63,365 nucleotides of DNA from Rhizobium sp. Q54 (lineage in GTDB: Bacteria > Pseudomonadota > Alphaproteobacteria > Micropepsales > Micropepsaceae). A program made the translations under genes and the position numbers. Shown piece by piece: positions 48,741 to 61,113 of this stretch. A model generated the notes under the pieces. It had not been told where the DNA came from and did no database searches. It worked only from the letters and a program-made list of their open reading frames with translations. Every line of letters starts with the position of its first letter. The first letter of the stretch is position 1. The stretch spans positions 1 through 63,365 of the forward strand of contig CAMCWK010000017.1 in the NCBI GenBank assembly GCA_945882615.1, given 5' to 3'.

Positions 48741-50753
48741 ATGCCCGATTTCCTGCTGGAACTGTTCTCGGAAGAAATTCCCGCCCGCATGCAGGTGGGA
48801 GCCGCCAAGGACCTTGAGCGCCTGATGGTCGGCATGCTGACCGATCGCGGCTTCCTGTTTGAAGGCATCAAGGCCTTTTCCGGGCCGCGCCGCCTGACCC
48901 TGGCGATCATGGGACTTCCGGCGGAGCAGAAGGATGTCCGCGAAGAACTGAAGGGCCCGAGGGTTGACGCGCCGCAGGCTGCGCTGGACGGCTTTCTGAA
49001 AAAGACCGGGCTGACCAAGGACCAGCTCAAGGTCGAGACCACGCCCAAGGGCGACGTCTATATGGCCGTGATCGAGCGCAAGGGCAGGGCGGCGCCGCTG
49101 GTGCTGGGCGAGATCATTCCCGAGGTGATGGGTAAGCTGCCCTGGCCAAAATCCATGCGCTGGAAGGCGGGCGACCCGGTGCGCTGGGTGCGGCCGTTGC
49201 ATTCCATTCTTGCCACTTTCGACGGCGAAGTGGTGCCTTGCGCCTTTGCCGGCATCAAAAGCGGCAACACCACGCGCGGTCATCGTTTCCTGTCCAGCGG
49301 CGAGATCGTGGTGCGCCGGTTCGAGGATTACGAAGCGGCGCTGAAGAAGGCGCATGTGGTGCTGGACGCAGCCGAGCGGGCCGAAATCATCAGCAACGAT
49401 ATCAAGCAGAAGGCCTTCGCGCTGGGGCTGGAGCCGATTGATGACGTTGGGTTGCTGGCGGAAGTGTCGGGCCTGGCGGAATGGCCGGTGGTTCTGATCG
49501 GCACCATCCAGGACGAGTTCATGGACGTCCCGGCCGAGATACTCCAGACCTCGATGCGCACGCACCAGAAATATTTCAGCCTGCGCGATCCCAAGACCGG
49601 CAAGATGGCCAACCGCTTTGCGCTGGTCGCCAACATGCTGACCAAGGACGGCGGCAAGGAAATCGTCGCGGGCAACGAACGCGTCCTGCGCGCCCGCCTG
49701 TCGGACGCCAAGTTCTTCTGGGACGAAGACCGCAAGCATTCGCTCGACAGCCGGGTCGAAAAGCTGAGGGGCATTGTCTTCCACGCCAAGCTGGGCACGC
49801 AATTTGAGCGCGTCGAACGGATCGAAAAGCTGGCGGGTGACATCGCCGCCAAGATCGGCGCGGACGTTACCAAGGCGAAGCGCGCTGCGCATCTGGCCAA
49901 GGCCGACCTGACCACCGGCGTGGTGGGCGAATTCCCCGAGCTTCAGGGCGTGATGGGCCGCTATTACGCCCAGCACGACAAGGAGGATGCGGCCGTCGCC
50001 GATGCCGTCCGCGATCATTACAAGCCCGTCGGTCCTTCCGATGCCGTGCCCACCGAAAAGGTCTCCATCGCCGTGGCGCTGGCCGACAAGCTGGACGCGC
50101 TGACCGGATTCTTCGCGGCGGGTGAGAAGCCCACGGGCTCGGGCGATCCGTTCGCGCTACGCCGCGCCGCGCTGGGCATCATCCGCATCCTGCTGGAAAA
50201 CAAGCTTCGTTTCCCGCTGGCTGTTTCCGGCGATCTGCTGACTTTCTTCGCCGACCGCCTGAAGGTGGCGCTGAAAGAAAAAGGGGTCCGCCATGACCTG
50301 ATCGATGCGGTGTTCAGTCTGGGCCATGAAGACGATCTGGTGCGGCTGGTGGCCCGCGTCGAGGCGCTGCAGGCCTTCCTGAAAAGCGACGACGGCGCCA
50401 ACCTGCTGGCGGGCTACAAGCGCGCCGCCAATATTCTCAAGGCCGAGGAAAAGAAGGACAACAAGACCTTCACCAGCGAAGTGCTGGAAGGCCATCTGTC
50501 GGAAAGTTCTGAAAAGGCGTTGTTCGCTGCGCTGGGCAAGGCTAAGGGCGCGATCAAGCCCGCGCTGGAAAAGGAAGACTTTGCCGCGGCCATGCAGCAG
50601 ATGGCCGCGTTGCGCACCCCGGTGGATGCGTTCTTTGATGGCGTCAAGGTGAATGCAGACGAAAAGCAGGTGCGCGAGAACCGGCTGAACCTGCTGGCGA
50701 GCCTTCGGGCCACGCTGCATCAGGTGGCCGATTTTTCAAGAATAGAAGGATAG
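48741..50753 (+). CDS. glyS: Glycyl-tRNA synthetase beta subunit
   Basis: A 670-residue non-catalytic subunit for tRNA recognition. Start MPDFLLELFSEEIPARMQ, then LPWPKSMRW, GHRFLSSGEIVV, TSMRTHQKYFSL, ADLTTGVVGEFPELQGVMGRYYA and the HD-like ALADKLDALTGFF, with the anticodon-binding DALR-like C-terminus. Full length. It follows glyQ directly and precedes a dispersed repeat. Confidence 0.97.
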   Translation: MPDFLLELFSEEIPARMQVGAAKDLERLMVGMLTDRGFLFEGIKAFSGPRRLTLAIMGLPAEQKDVREELKGPRVDAPQAALDGFLKKTGLTKDQLKVETTPKGDVYMAVIERKGRAAPLVLGEIIPEVMGKLPWPKSMRWKAGDPVRWVRPLHSILATFDGEVVPCAFAGIKSGNTTRGHRFLSSGEIVVRRFEDYEAALKKAHVVLDAAERAEIISNDIKQKAFALGLEPIDDVGLLAEVSGLAEWPVVLIGTIQDEFMDVPAEILQTSMRTHQKYFSLRDPKTGKMANRFALVANMLTKDGGKEIVAGNERVLRARLSDAKFFWDEDRKHSLDSRVEKLRGIVFHAKLGTQFERVERIEKLAGDIAAKIGADVTKAKRAAHLAKADLTTGVVGEFPELQGVMGRYYAQHDKEDAAVADAVRDHYKPVGPSDAVPTEKVSIAVALADKLDALTGFFAAGEKPTGSGDPFALRRAALGIIRILLENKLRFPLAVSGDLLTFFADRLKVALKEKGVRHDLIDAVFSLGHEDDLVRLVARVEALQAFLKSDDGANLLAGYKRAANILKAEEKKDNKTFTSEVLEGHLSESSEKALFAALGKAKGAIKPALEKEDFAAAMQQMAALRTPVDAFFDGVKVNADEKQVRENRLNLLASLRATLHQVADFSRIEG

Positions 50754-50760
50754 CCCTCAG

Positions 50761-50925
50761 TGTCATGGCCCGCCACCCCGATCCGCGCAAAGCGCGGTCG
50801 GAGTGTAAACTCCGAGCGGGCCACCCAGTTGGGACATGCGCTGGACGAAAAGTATGGATATCGCTCTCTCGTTAAATTCTGTGTCTTTTGATCACCTGGG
50901 TGGCCCGCATTTGCGGGCCATGACA
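50761..50925. repeat. Dispersed inverted repeat with 13-bp perfect ends
   Basis: TGTCATGGCCCGC at 50761 and GCGGGCCATGACA at 50913-50925 are exact reverse complements. Inside, a hairpin GATCCGCG-caaa-GCGCGGTC and CTCCGA-type repeats are visible. The TGTCAT/ATGACA tips resemble those of family A, suggesting a related element. It lies between glyS and ppdK and probably contains the ppdK promoter region. Confidence 0.7.
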
Positions 50926-50942
50926 ATGGGTAGGATTTGGTT

Positions 50943-53618
<2,676 letters not shown>

Positions 53619-53913
53619 TCCGTGTACAGACGAAGCAGGAAAACGCTGGATTTTCCGGCGTCAAATGACGCTCTGTCACGTTAATGAAAAAATTTATTTG
53701 ACGATTCGTTTTTTGCCATGCACAAGCCCGCTCACAAGAGGGTGCTGGGAACCATTCGGAACTTTCGAAGGACGACGCAAAATCGAAACAGCCTGAATCG
53801 AAATAGCAAATGCGAGTTTGAATGCCACGAAGGGGCAAACGATACGCACACGCCAATTTGAGCAAGCCAGATAGACCAAGCGAAACCTAAAGCCGAAACG
53901 AGTTCATTCCTCC
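53619..53913. other. Intergenic region between ppdK and cell-wall hydrolase
   Basis: 295 bp with no convincing gene. It is AT-richer than its surroundings, as promoters tend to be. GANTC sites are at 53703 and 53795. A TTGACG at 53698 could be a -35 hexamer, but no good -10 at the right spacing was seen. No hairpin with a T-run was found for ppdK. Confidence 0.5.
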
Positions 53914-54531
53914 ATGCCCAAGAAAACCCATGACGCGATTTCGCGTTCCGACCGCGTGCTTGTCGCGGCGCTGGCGATTATTCTCGCCACCGCCAGCGCT
54001 GCCATCGGCGCCTCCATGACGCATCGTCCGTCCACGGACCAACCGGTCGCCCCGGCGGTCCAACTGGTCGAAGCCGCCCCCAAGCCGATGGTCGATCCCA
54101 TCAGCAGCCGACTTCTGGCTGAGCACAAATGCCTGGCGGAAGTGCTGTATTACGAGGCGCGCGGCGAGGGTGCCGGCGGCCAGAAGGCCATCGCCGAAGT
54201 GGTATTCCACCGCCTCAATCGCGGCAATTTCGGTCCCTCGATCTGCGCCGTGGTCTATGAGGGCTCCAAGGGCCCCGGCTGCCAGTTTTCCTTCACCTGC
54301 AATGGCGACATGAAGCGTCCCAAGCACGTCCGCGCCTGGCGCGATGCCGAAGAGCTGGCGGCCCGAATCCTCACCGGCGAAATCCGGCTGCGCAACGCCA
54401 CCGGCGGCGCCACCAACTTCCACGCGATTTCGGTTGCGCCGGACTGGTCCTATACGCTGGAAAAGACCACCCAGATCGGCAACCACGTCTTCTATCGTGT
54501 TGCGCCGCGGGTGCGCTCTGCCCGGACGTAG
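53914..54531 (+). CDS. Cell-wall hydrolase, SleB/Hydrolase_2 family
   Basis: A 205-residue exported peptidoglycan hydrolase. Residues 15-35 form a signal or anchor (VLVAALAIILATASAAIGAS); the Hydrolase_2 domain covers 70-200 with LAEVLYYEARGEGAGGQKAIAEVV (catalytic Glu candidate in YYEARGE), HRLNRGNFGPSICAVVYEG, CQFSFTCNG and ATNFHA. SleB-like proteins cleave glycan strands. GANTC sites upstream hint at possible cell-cycle control. It is convergent with nadC. Confidence 0.88.
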   Translation: MPKKTHDAISRSDRVLVAALAIILATASAAIGASMTHRPSTDQPVAPAVQLVEAAPKPMVDPISSRLLAEHKCLAEVLYYEARGEGAGGQKAIAEVVFHRLNRGNFGPSICAVVYEGSKGPGCQFSFTCNGDMKRPKHVRAWRDAEELAARILTGEIRLRNATGGATNFHAISVAPDWSYTLEKTTQIGNHVFYRVAPRVRSART

Positions 54532-54532
54532 T

Positions 54533-55390
54533 TTAGAAATCTAGTCCGATATCCAGGTTTGGCGCCGAGTGCGTGATCGCGCCTGAGCTGATATAGTCGA
54601 CGCCCGTCTCGGCGATGGCGCGCACGCTGGCCAGCGTCACGTTGCCGGATGCTTCCAGCACGCACCTGCCTTTTGCCATGACGACCGCGCGGCGCATATC
54701 CTCCAGGCTCATATTGTCGAGCAGGATGGTCTCCACCCCAAGCCCCAGCGCTTCTTCCAGCTGGACCAGGCTGTCCACTTCCAGTTCGATCCGGACCATA
54801 TGGCCCAGCCCGGCGCGCAGCCGTTCCACAGCGGGCCGAATGCCGCCGGCCGCCTGGATGTGATTGTCCTTGATCATGGCGGCGTCATCCAGACCGAAGC
54901 GGTGATTGAAACCGCCGCCGCAGCGCACGGCATATTTCTGCAAGGCGCGCAGGCCGGGCAGGGTCTTGCGGGTGCAGACGATGCGCGCGTTTGTGCCCTC
55001 CACCGCCTTGACCAGGGCGGCGGTGGCGGTGGCGGTGCCCGACAGCGGCCCCAGGAAATTCAAAGCCACGCGCTCGGCCGTCAGGATAGCGCGTGCGCTG
55101 CCGCTGACCGTTGCCAGCACCGTGCCCGCGACAATGTCGCCCCCATCGGGGGTGCTCGCGCCGAATGTCAGCGCCGGGTCCACAAGGCGAAACGCGGCCT
55201 CGGCGCAGATCAGGCCGGCAAGGCGGCCGGGCTTGCGCGCGACAAGTTTCGCGGTCGCTGTCGTATCAGCGGGAATTGTGAGCTGGCTGGTGATGTCGCC
55301 GGCGCGGCCCAGATCTTCTTGCAGCGCCGTGCGGACTTGCGCCTCGAACAACAACGCGGGCGGCGGGCGGGTGAATTCCAGCGCGATCAT
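54533..55390 (-). CDS. nadC: Nicotinate-nucleotide pyrophosphorylase (carboxylating)
   Basis: A 285-residue quinolinate phosphoribosyltransferase giving nicotinate mononucleotide. Typical blocks: [86 protein letters not shown], and the C-terminal [22 protein letters not shown]. The ATG at 55390 matches the family; the open frame upstream is read through the nadB end. Third gene of the de novo NAD operon nadA-nadB-nadC. Confidence 0.95.
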   Translation of the reverse strand: MIALEFTRPPPALLFEAQVRTALQEDLGRAGDITSQLTIPADTTATAKLVARKPGRLAGLICAEAAFRLVDPALTFGASTPDGGDIVAGTVLATVSGSARAILTAERVALNFLGPLSGTATATAALVKAVEGTNARIVCTRKTLPGLRALQKYAVRCGGGFNHRFGLDDAAMIKDNHIQAAGGIRPAVERLRAGLGHMVRIELEVDSLVQLEEALGLGVETILLDNMSLEDMRRAVVMAKGRCVLEASGNVTLASVRAIAETGVDYISSGAITHSAPNLDIGLDF

Positions 55391-55400
55391 TGCCAAGCCC

Positions 55401-56975
55401 TTATTGACTTGCGCGGTGGGGGAGGGTGGTGGCGCCCGCAGTGATGACTTGCGCGTCGGCAAGTGTCAGGAACGTGCGCGTGCCGATGGGCGCGCTCAGC
55501 GGATAATCGCTGCGCCAATGGCCGCCGCGCGATTCCTGCCGCGCCAGGGCGGCGGCAGTGACCAGCCGGGCGGCGGCGATCATGTTCTGCAAGGCCGGTT
55601 CGCTGCTGGTCATTTCCACCCGCGCAATCACCTCAAGGGCCTGGCGCAGGCCCGCCTCATCGCGTTCCAGTCCCACCCAGCGGGTCATCGCCTGGCGGAG
55701 TACCATCGGCGGCGCTGGCGAAGCAAAGCGCCGCGGCGCCGGCGGCGTGCCGCGCATCGCGCCTGCTTGCAAGTGCCCCCGCACATCGTCGGCGACGCGG
55801 GCCCCGAACACCAGGCCCTCCAGCAGCGAATTGGAAGCCAGCCGGTTGGCGCCATGCAGGCCGGTGGCGGCGCATTCGCCCACCACCCACAGGCCGGGCA
55901 GGGACGAGCGCCCCTGCGCATCGGAGGCGATGCCGCCCATGTGATAATGCGCAGCCGGCGCAACCGGGATCATCTGGCGTACCGGATCGACGCCGGCCGA
56001 CATGCAGGCGGCGTAGACGGTCGGGAAGTGATGCGGAAAATCCGCCCCAATGGCGGTGCGGCAATCCAGATAGATTTTCTCACCGGCGGCGATCTGGCGA
56101 TGAATGGCGCGGGCGACGATGTCGCGCGGCGCCAGTTCGGCGTCGCTATGGATGGCGGTCATGAAGCGCTCGCCGCGTCCGTTCACCAGCACCGCTCCTT
56201 CGCCGCGCAACGCCTCGGTGGCCAGCGGCGCGGGATCGCGGCCCGCCGCGATGGCGGTGGGATGAAACTGCACGAATTCCGGATCGGAAATCAGCGCCCC
56301 GGCGCGCGCCGCCATCCCCAAGCCTTCGCCGCGCGATTCCAGAGGATTGGTGGTGACGGCATAGAGCGCCCCCAGCCCGCCGGTGGCCAGCACCACGGCG
56401 CGGGCGCGGAACAGGATCAGCCGCGCGCCTGCGCCAATCCCCGAGCGCGCGAAGATGCCGGTGACGCGGCCGCTCTCCATCGCCAGTTCGACGGCGTGAA
56501 AGCCTTCCAGCAAGGTAATGCCGTCGGACGCATTGGCACGCTGCGCCAGGGTGGCGGAAATTGCCGCGCCGGCGCCGTCGCCTTTGACATGCACGATGCG
56601 GGGCAGGGAATGCGCCGCCTCGCGGCCCAGCGCCAGGCTGCCATCGGGTTTGCGGTCGAAGGGTGTGCCCAGCGCGATCAGGTCTTCGATGCGGGCCGGG
56701 GCCTCGCGCGCCACCAGATCGACGATGGCCGGATCGCACAGGCCCGCGCCGGCCAGCATCGTGTCATGGGCGTGGCTCTGCCAGCTATCGTCTTCGCCAA
56801 CCGCGGCGGCGATGCCGCCCTGCGCCCAGGCGCTGGAGCCCGACAGGCCGGGCCGCGTGCCCGCCAGCACGATGGACGGCATGGGGCTGAGTTTCAGCGC
56901 CGTGAACAGGCCCGCGATGCCCGCGCCCAATATGAGTGCGCCATCGGTTTCGACGATGCTGTCGATGTGGGTCAT
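55401..56975 (-). CDS. nadB: L-aspartate oxidase
   Basis: A 524-residue FAD enzyme oxidising L-aspartate to iminoaspartate. The FAD motif is [18 protein letters not shown], then [20 protein letters not shown]; the active-site Arg/His region includes [12 protein letters not shown] and [20 protein letters not shown], and the C-terminus has [17 protein letters not shown] 56975 is one base past the nadA stop. Neighbour order nadA-nadB-nadC is conserved. Confidence 0.95.
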   Translation of the reverse strand: MTHIDSIVETDGALILGAGIAGLFTALKLSPMPSIVLAGTRPGLSGSSAWAQGGIAAAVGEDDSWQSHAHDTMLAGAGLCDPAIVDLVAREAPARIEDLIALGTPFDRKPDGSLALGREAAHSLPRIVHVKGDGAGAAISATLAQRANASDGITLLEGFHAVELAMESGRVTGIFARSGIGAGARLILFRARAVVLATGGLGALYAVTTNPLESRGEGLGMAARAGALISDPEFVQFHPTAIAAGRDPAPLATEALRGEGAVLVNGRGERFMTAIHSDAELAPRDIVARAIHRQIAAGEKIYLDCRTAIGADFPHHFPTVYAACMSAGVDPVRQMIPVAPAAHYHMGGIASDAQGRSSLPGLWVVGECAATGLHGANRLASNSLLEGLVFGARVADDVRGHLQAGAMRGTPPAPRRFASPAPPMVLRQAMTRWVGLERDEAGLRQALEVIARVEMTSSEPALQNMIAAARLVTAAALARQESRGGHWRSDYPLSAPIGTRTFLTLADAQVITAGATTLPHRASQ

Positions 56976-56976
56976 G

Positions 56977-57990
56977 TCAGACCTTGACCGCCAACATGCG
57001 GTCGATCGGGGCTTTGGCCCGCGCGGCAATCACGGGATCCACAATCACTTCATGGGTCATGGTCTGCAGGCTGTGCAGGATGCCGTTCAGGGTGATGCGC
57101 TTCATGTGGGGGCACAGATTGCAGGGCCGAATGAAATCGGTCTGGGGATTTTCGACCGCGACATTGTCGCTCATCGAGCATTCGGTGATCATCACCACCC
57201 GCTGCGGCTTGTGGCTGCCGACATAGTTGATCATCGCCGCGGTCGAGCCGGCGAAATCGGCTTCCGCCACCACTTCGGGCGGGCATTCGGGATGGGCCAG
57301 CACGACGATGCCGGGATGGGCGGCGCGATAGTCGCGGATTTCCTGCGCCGTGAAACGCTCATGCACCTCGCAGGCGCCTTCCCAGGTGATGACCTTGACG
57401 CCGGTTTTGGCGGCGACGTTGCGCGCCAGATACTTGTCCGGGATCATGATCACGGTATCCACGCCGAAGTCCCTGGCGATTGTCTCGACCACCGCGACGG
57501 CATTGCCGCTGGTGCAGCAGATGTCGCTTTCCGCTTTCACCTTGGCGGAGGTGTTGACATAGGTCACCACCGGCAAGCCGGGATACTTCTGTTTCAGCAG
57601 CCGGACGTCCGCGCCGGTGATGGACGCGGCGAGGCTGCAGCCCGCCTCCAAGCTGGGAATCAGCACGGTCTTTTGCGGCGACAGGATTTTCGAGGTCTCG
57701 GCCATGAAGTGCACGCCGGCCTGGACAATGATTTGCGCGTCGGTGCGGGCCGCCTCGCGGGCGAGGGCCAGGGAGTCGCCCACGAAATCGCCCACGCAAT
57801 GGAAGATTTCCGGCGTCATGTAATTGTGCGCCAGGATGACGGCGTTCTTCTGGCGCTTCAGCCGGTTGATCTCGGCGATCAAGGGCGCATGGACGGGCCA
57901 CTCCACTTCCGGAATGACACTGGAAACCTTGGCGTACAGATCGCGGGTCGCGCGGGCGACGGCGTCGGTATAGGCCAGCTCAACTCCCAT
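56977..57990 (-). CDS. nadA: Quinolinate synthase A
   Basis: A 337-residue Fe-S enzyme condensing iminoaspartate with dihydroxyacetone phosphate. Conserved blocks: [80 protein letters not shown] and the C-terminal [12 protein letters not shown], so the three cluster cysteines are present. ATG 57990 follows AGGAGG; an upstream ATG at 58020 lies beyond it and overlaps the NrtR operator. First gene of the nad operon. Confidence 0.95.
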   Translation of the reverse strand: MGVELAYTDAVARATRDLYAKVSSVIPEVEWPVHAPLIAEINRLKRQKNAVILAHNYMTPEIFHCVGDFVGDSLALAREAARTDAQIIVQAGVHFMAETSKILSPQKTVLIPSLEAGCSLAASITGADVRLLKQKYPGLPVVTYVNTSAKVKAESDICCTSGNAVAVVETIARDFGVDTVIMIPDKYLARNVAAKTGVKVITWEGACEVHERFTAQEIRDYRAAHPGIVVLAHPECPPEVVAEADFAGSTAAMINYVGSHKPQRVVMITECSMSDNVAVENPQTDFIRPCNLCPHMKRITLNGILHSLQTMTHEVIVDPVIAARAKAPIDRMLAVKV

Positions 57991-58012
57991 TTCGTCCTCC
58001 TGCCGCCAATTA

Positions 58013-58029
58013 ATACTCATTTCGAGTAT
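58013..58029. promoter_or_regulatory. Palindromic operator upstream of nadA, NrtR-type
   Basis: ATACTC-ATTTC-GAGTAT, a 6-5-6 palindrome, 23 bp upstream of the nadA ATG. It lies between nadA and the nrtR gene and is the expected position and style of an NrtR operator. I recall the alphaproteobacterial NrtR consensus as an ATACTC...GAGTAT type, but could not check it. Confidence 0.65.
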
Positions 58030-58172
58030 ATATATGGGGCAAAAAACCCGGCCTTCAAGGAGCCGGTTCGCGCTTTATGCTACACGCGAGCATATTGAGG
58101 TCAAGAGTCGGCAACGCCGAATTCAGGCTTTTGCGACACGCCTATGACGATTTCATCACGGCCTGACACACG

Positions 58173-59192
58173 TCAACTGGCCCTGGTCCGCCGGGAGCCG
58201 AGCCGCAACCCGGGCGCCGGGCGCTCGCGCAGCACCTCGCGGCGGAAACGGAACAGTTCGGCCGGGCGGCCGCGGGCAGGTGCGGAGAACTTGCCGGTGC
58301 CCTCCACCAGCCCCTGTTCGGCCACCAGGCGGCGGAAATTCTGCTTGTGCAGGCGCAGTCCCGCCAGCGCTTCCACCGCCCGCTGCAGCTCCAGCAGGGT
58401 GAAGGTAGGTGACATCAGTTCAAACACCACCGGACGGTATTTCAGCTTGCCGCGCAGCCGCGCAATGGCGGTGGCGAGAATGCGCCGGTGATCGAACAGC
58501 ATGGGCGTGCCCAGGGCAGGGCCCCTGGATACCTGTCCGGCATCGCGATGGAATTCCTCCACCAGCCCGGCTTCATAGAGAAGCTCGTAACGCTCCAGCA
58601 CACGCTCTTCATCCCAGCCTTCGCCGAAACAGACATTCAGCCGTTCGCGCCGCAATTCCGCGCTTTCCGCGTTGGGCGCATCCTTCACGAATTTCTTCAG
58701 CGCGGGCAGAATGACGCTGTCGATCATGGCGGGCCTGGCATCGCGCCAGTCTTCCCAGGGAAAGTAATTGTACCAGCCGCGCCACTGGGTCTCCGGCGCC
58801 TCTTTCACCCGCCGCGTCAACGCCAGATAACCCACCGACACCACGCGCGCGCCGCCCGATTGCCGGTCCTTTTCGCCGGCCGCCGGCGTATGCCGGCTCT
58901 TGTCGCCACCCGCTGGCGTATGCCGGCCCTTGTCGCCACCCGCCGGCGTATGCCGGCCCTTGTCACCAAAAGTGTAGAGTTGCTCGGTGTAACCTAGGTC
59001 GAAACGGGTCTGTTCGCCCACCCATTTGCGCAGGCCCGACTCCAGCGTGCGATGATGCGCGGGATCGAAAGGCCCGAACGGCAGCGCATCGTCGCTGTCA
59101 TCATGGGCGACGACCAGCACAACGGGCTGTTCGCTTTCCACCGCCACAATGGCGGCGGACAGGCCGATGCTGACCACGGTTTCCTTGCTCAC
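58173..59192 (-). CDS. nrtR: NrtR-type NUDIX-related transcriptional regulator
   Basis: A 339-residue NAD-homeostasis repressor. The N-terminal 150 residues form a Nudix-like domain without a catalytic Nudix box (VVLVVAHDDSDD, PFDPAHHRTLESGLRKWVGEQT, GYLALTRRV, WYNYFPWED); the C-terminal winged helix-turn-helix includes FELMSPTFTLLELQRAVEALAGLRLHKQNFRRLV. The Nudix-like part contains a 10-residue tandem repeat (GDKGRHTPAG, three copies) at about 75-105. It starts at GTG overlapping the phosphatase stop, and is followed by the nad operon. It probably represses nadABC through the palindrome at 58013. Confidence 0.88.
   Translation of the reverse strand: MSKETVVSIGLSAAIVAVESEQPVVLVVAHDDSDDALPFGPFDPAHHRTLESGLRKWVGEQTRFDLGYTEQLYTFGDKGRHTPAGGDKGRHTPAGGDKSRHTPAAGEKDRQSGGARVVSVGYLALTRRVKEAPETQWRGWYNYFPWEDWRDARPAMIDSVILPALKKFVKDAPNAESAELRRERLNVCFGEGWDEERVLERYELLYEAGLVEEFHRDAGQVSRGPALGTPMLFDHRRILATAIARLRGKLKYRPVVFELMSPTFTLLELQRAVEALAGLRLHKQNFRRLVAEQGLVEGTGKFSAPARGRPAELFRFRREVLRERPAPGLRLGSRRTRAS
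58861..58970. repeat. 30-bp tandem repeat inside nrtR
   Basis: About 3.7 copies of a 30-bp unit, CGCCGGCGTATGCCGGCCCT followed by TGTCGCCACC; three full units at 58881, 58911 and 58941 and a degenerate partial one before. The unit is 10 codons, so copy number changes keep the frame. Confidence 0.9.
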
Positions 59193-59707
59193 AGGCCCAC
59201 CAGCGGAAAGACGGTGGTGACGCCTTCCTCCACCACGATGGGAGGGCCCATGGCATTCAGCGCGGCGATCATCCGCCCGCCGCGCCGCAATGCGTCATCC
59301 GCGTGCTGCACCAGAAGCCGGTTGGGCTGGGCGTGCGGCGCGCGCTGGCGGATGGCGCGGGCGATTTCGATTTCGCGGTCCGGGCCCAGCCGGTCGCACA
59401 GGACGGTGAAGGCCGACGCCATCGAGCGCGAGATCCCGGCCCAGCAATGAATCACCATGGGCGAACGGGTGTCCCAGCCGCGCGAAAAGGCCAGCAGCTC
59501 GTCGATATGCTGGCGCGCGGGCGGGGCGGTGCCTGCGGCCGGATCGACAATGTCATTGCCCCCCAGCCGAAGATGCCCGCTGGCGGAAAACCCGACCGGG
59601 GTCTGGATCATGTGCTCGGGCGACAGCAGGCTGACCAGATGCGACGGGGCATGGGTCTTGAGGGTTTCGGCAAGGCTCGACAGGGGGGTGACCAGCAGGC
59701 GGGGCAT
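59189..59707 (-). CDS. Tyrosine/dual-specificity phosphatase-like protein
   Basis: A 172-residue phosphatase. The P-loop is HCWAGISRS (CX5R), with the general-acid loop possibly around GGNDIVDPAAG. The group includes prokaryotic DSPs; the substrate, protein or small phosphate ester, is not evident. It overlaps nrtR by four bases (GTGA) and follows the HD gene by 16 bp. Confidence 0.82.
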   Translation of the reverse strand: MPRLLVTPLSSLAETLKTHAPSHLVSLLSPEHMIQTPVGFSASGHLRLGGNDIVDPAAGTAPPARQHIDELLAFSRGWDTRSPMVIHCWAGISRSMASAFTVLCDRLGPDREIEIARAIRQRAPHAQPNRLLVQHADDALRRGGRMIAALNAMGPPIVVEEGVTTVFPLVGL

Positions 59708-59723
59708 GGCTCCCTTTTAGCAG

Positions 59724-60329
59724 CTATTGAGCATAAAGGCGGTGAAACCTTGCCAGGAACTGGGCCTGGGCCTCGGCCGTGCTGAGGGGGGCCAGCCGGG
59801 GCGTTTTGAGGGCCTTGGGAGGCGTTCCAAACAGGCGGCCTGCCTCTGCCTCCTCGAAGCCGGCAAGCTGGGTGGCCTCGTAATAGGCCGACAGATGGTC
59901 TGCCCGCTTGAACAGGGTCTTGAGGGTTGCCGGAACATGGGCGCTGAGGCCGAACCGCTGATGAATTGCCGCCTGAAGTCTTTCTTCCAAGGCCTTGTAA
60001 TCAATTCCGATTACCGCCTTGAAGGGGCTTATGAGGTCGCCGACAACATATTCGGGGGCGTCATGCAACAAGGCCATCAGCCTCACCTCCCGGGTCAGGC
60101 GCGGCGACAGGTCGGATACCAGCCGCTCCACCAGCACGCTGTGCTGGGCCACCGAAAAGGCGTGGGGGCCCCTGGTCTGGCCGTTCCAGCGCGCTACCCG
60201 GGCCAGGCCATGGGCGATGTCCTCGATCTCGATGTCCAGGGGGCTGGGCTCCAGCAGGTCCAGCCGCCGCCCGCTCAGCATCCGCTGCCAGGCGCGCCGT
60301 GGCCGGTCTTTCTTGATCAGATCAGGCAT
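59724..60329 (-). CDS. HD-domain hydrolase, YfbR-like
   Basis: A 201-residue HD protein resembling YfbR/nucleotidase-type hydrolases. HD residues: [33 protein letters not shown] (the HD pair) and RADHLSAYYEATQLAGF. Presumably hydrolyses a (deoxy)nucleoside monophosphate. In this operon it lies upstream of a phosphatase and an NAD regulator. Start ATG 60329 overlaps the TauE stop by 8 bases. Confidence 0.87.
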   Translation of the reverse strand: MPDLIKKDRPRRAWQRMLSGRRLDLLEPSPLDIEIEDIAHGLARVARWNGQTRGPHAFSVAQHSVLVERLVSDLSPRLTREVRLMALLHDAPEYVVGDLISPFKAVIGIDYKALEERLQAAIHQRFGLSAHVPATLKTLFKRADHLSAYYEATQLAGFEEAEAGRLFGTPPKALKTPRLAPLSTAEAQAQFLARFHRLYAQ

Positions 60330-61113
60330 AAAGCAACCGGATGGCGACCAGGGTGAGCGTCACGGACAGGATAATGCGCAGCGCCTTGTCGGGCATGCGC
60401 GGCGCGAACTGGCTGGCCAGCATGACGCCCGGAAGCGAGCCGCATAGCAGTGCCACCAGCACGCCGAAATCCACGCCGCCGCCCACCATATGCCCCATGC
60501 CTGCCACCAGCGTCAGCGGCACGGCATGGGCGATATCGGAGCCGGCGATCTTCACCACCGGCAATTCGGGATAGAGCAGCAGCAGGGCGGTAACCCCCAG
60601 CGCCCCGGCGCCCACCGAGGAGATCGTCACCATCATGCCAAGCACGACGCCGGTGGCGACGGTATAGACCAAGGTCTGGCCATCGCTCATCACGCCCATG
60701 CGCCGCGAATAGGTGGCCAGCAGACGCTTGCGCATCAGCAAGGCGGCGGCGGTCAGCAGCAATGCCACACCCAGCACCTTGGTGACGATATCGCTATAGG
60801 CGGCGCGGTCCACCTCCAGCAGCCATAACGCGCCCAGTGTGGCCACCGATGCCGGCAGGCTGCCCAGGGACAGCCGCCGTACCACCCGCCAGTCGATAGT
60901 CTTGTTGAATCCGTGCACCAGGCTGCCGCCGGTCTTGGTGACGCTGGCATAGATCAGGTCGGTGCCCACCGCGGTCACCGGATTTACGTTGAACAGCAGG
61001 ATCAGCAGCGGCGTCATCAGCGAGCCGCCGCCCACGCCGGTCATCCCGACCAGGAAGCCGACGGCAAATCCGGACAGGACAAAGAGAGGAGAGATACTGG
61101 CAAGCAGGTCCAT
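60322..61113 (-). CDS. TauE/SafE family permease
   Basis: A 263-residue membrane protein of the TauE/SafE (DUF81) family with about eight helices. FVLSGFAVGFLVGMTGVGGGSLMTPLLI at the N-terminus and the repeat motif GVVLGMMVTISSVGAGALGV with GSLPGVMLASQ are typical; it exports or imports sulfur-containing organic anions in known members. ATG 61113 begins the first helix; the upstream open frame is leader. It heads the operon containing nrtR. Confidence 0.86.
   Translation of the reverse strand: MDLLASISPLFVLSGFAVGFLVGMTGVGGGSLMTPLLILLFNVNPVTAVGTDLIYASVTKTGGSLVHGFNKTIDWRVVRRLSLGSLPASVATLGALWLLEVDRAAYSDIVTKVLGVALLLTAAALLMRKRLLATYSRRMGVMSDGQTLVYTVATGVVLGMMVTISSVGAGALGVTALLLLYPELPVVKIAGSDIAHAVPLTLVAGMGHMVGGGVDFGVLVALLCGSLPGVMLASQFAPRMPDKALRIILSVTLTLVAIRLLYA

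Noticed and set aside
58861..58970. CRISPR array
   Set aside because: The units are contiguous 30-bp tandem repeats with no spacers and lie inside a coding sequence in frame.
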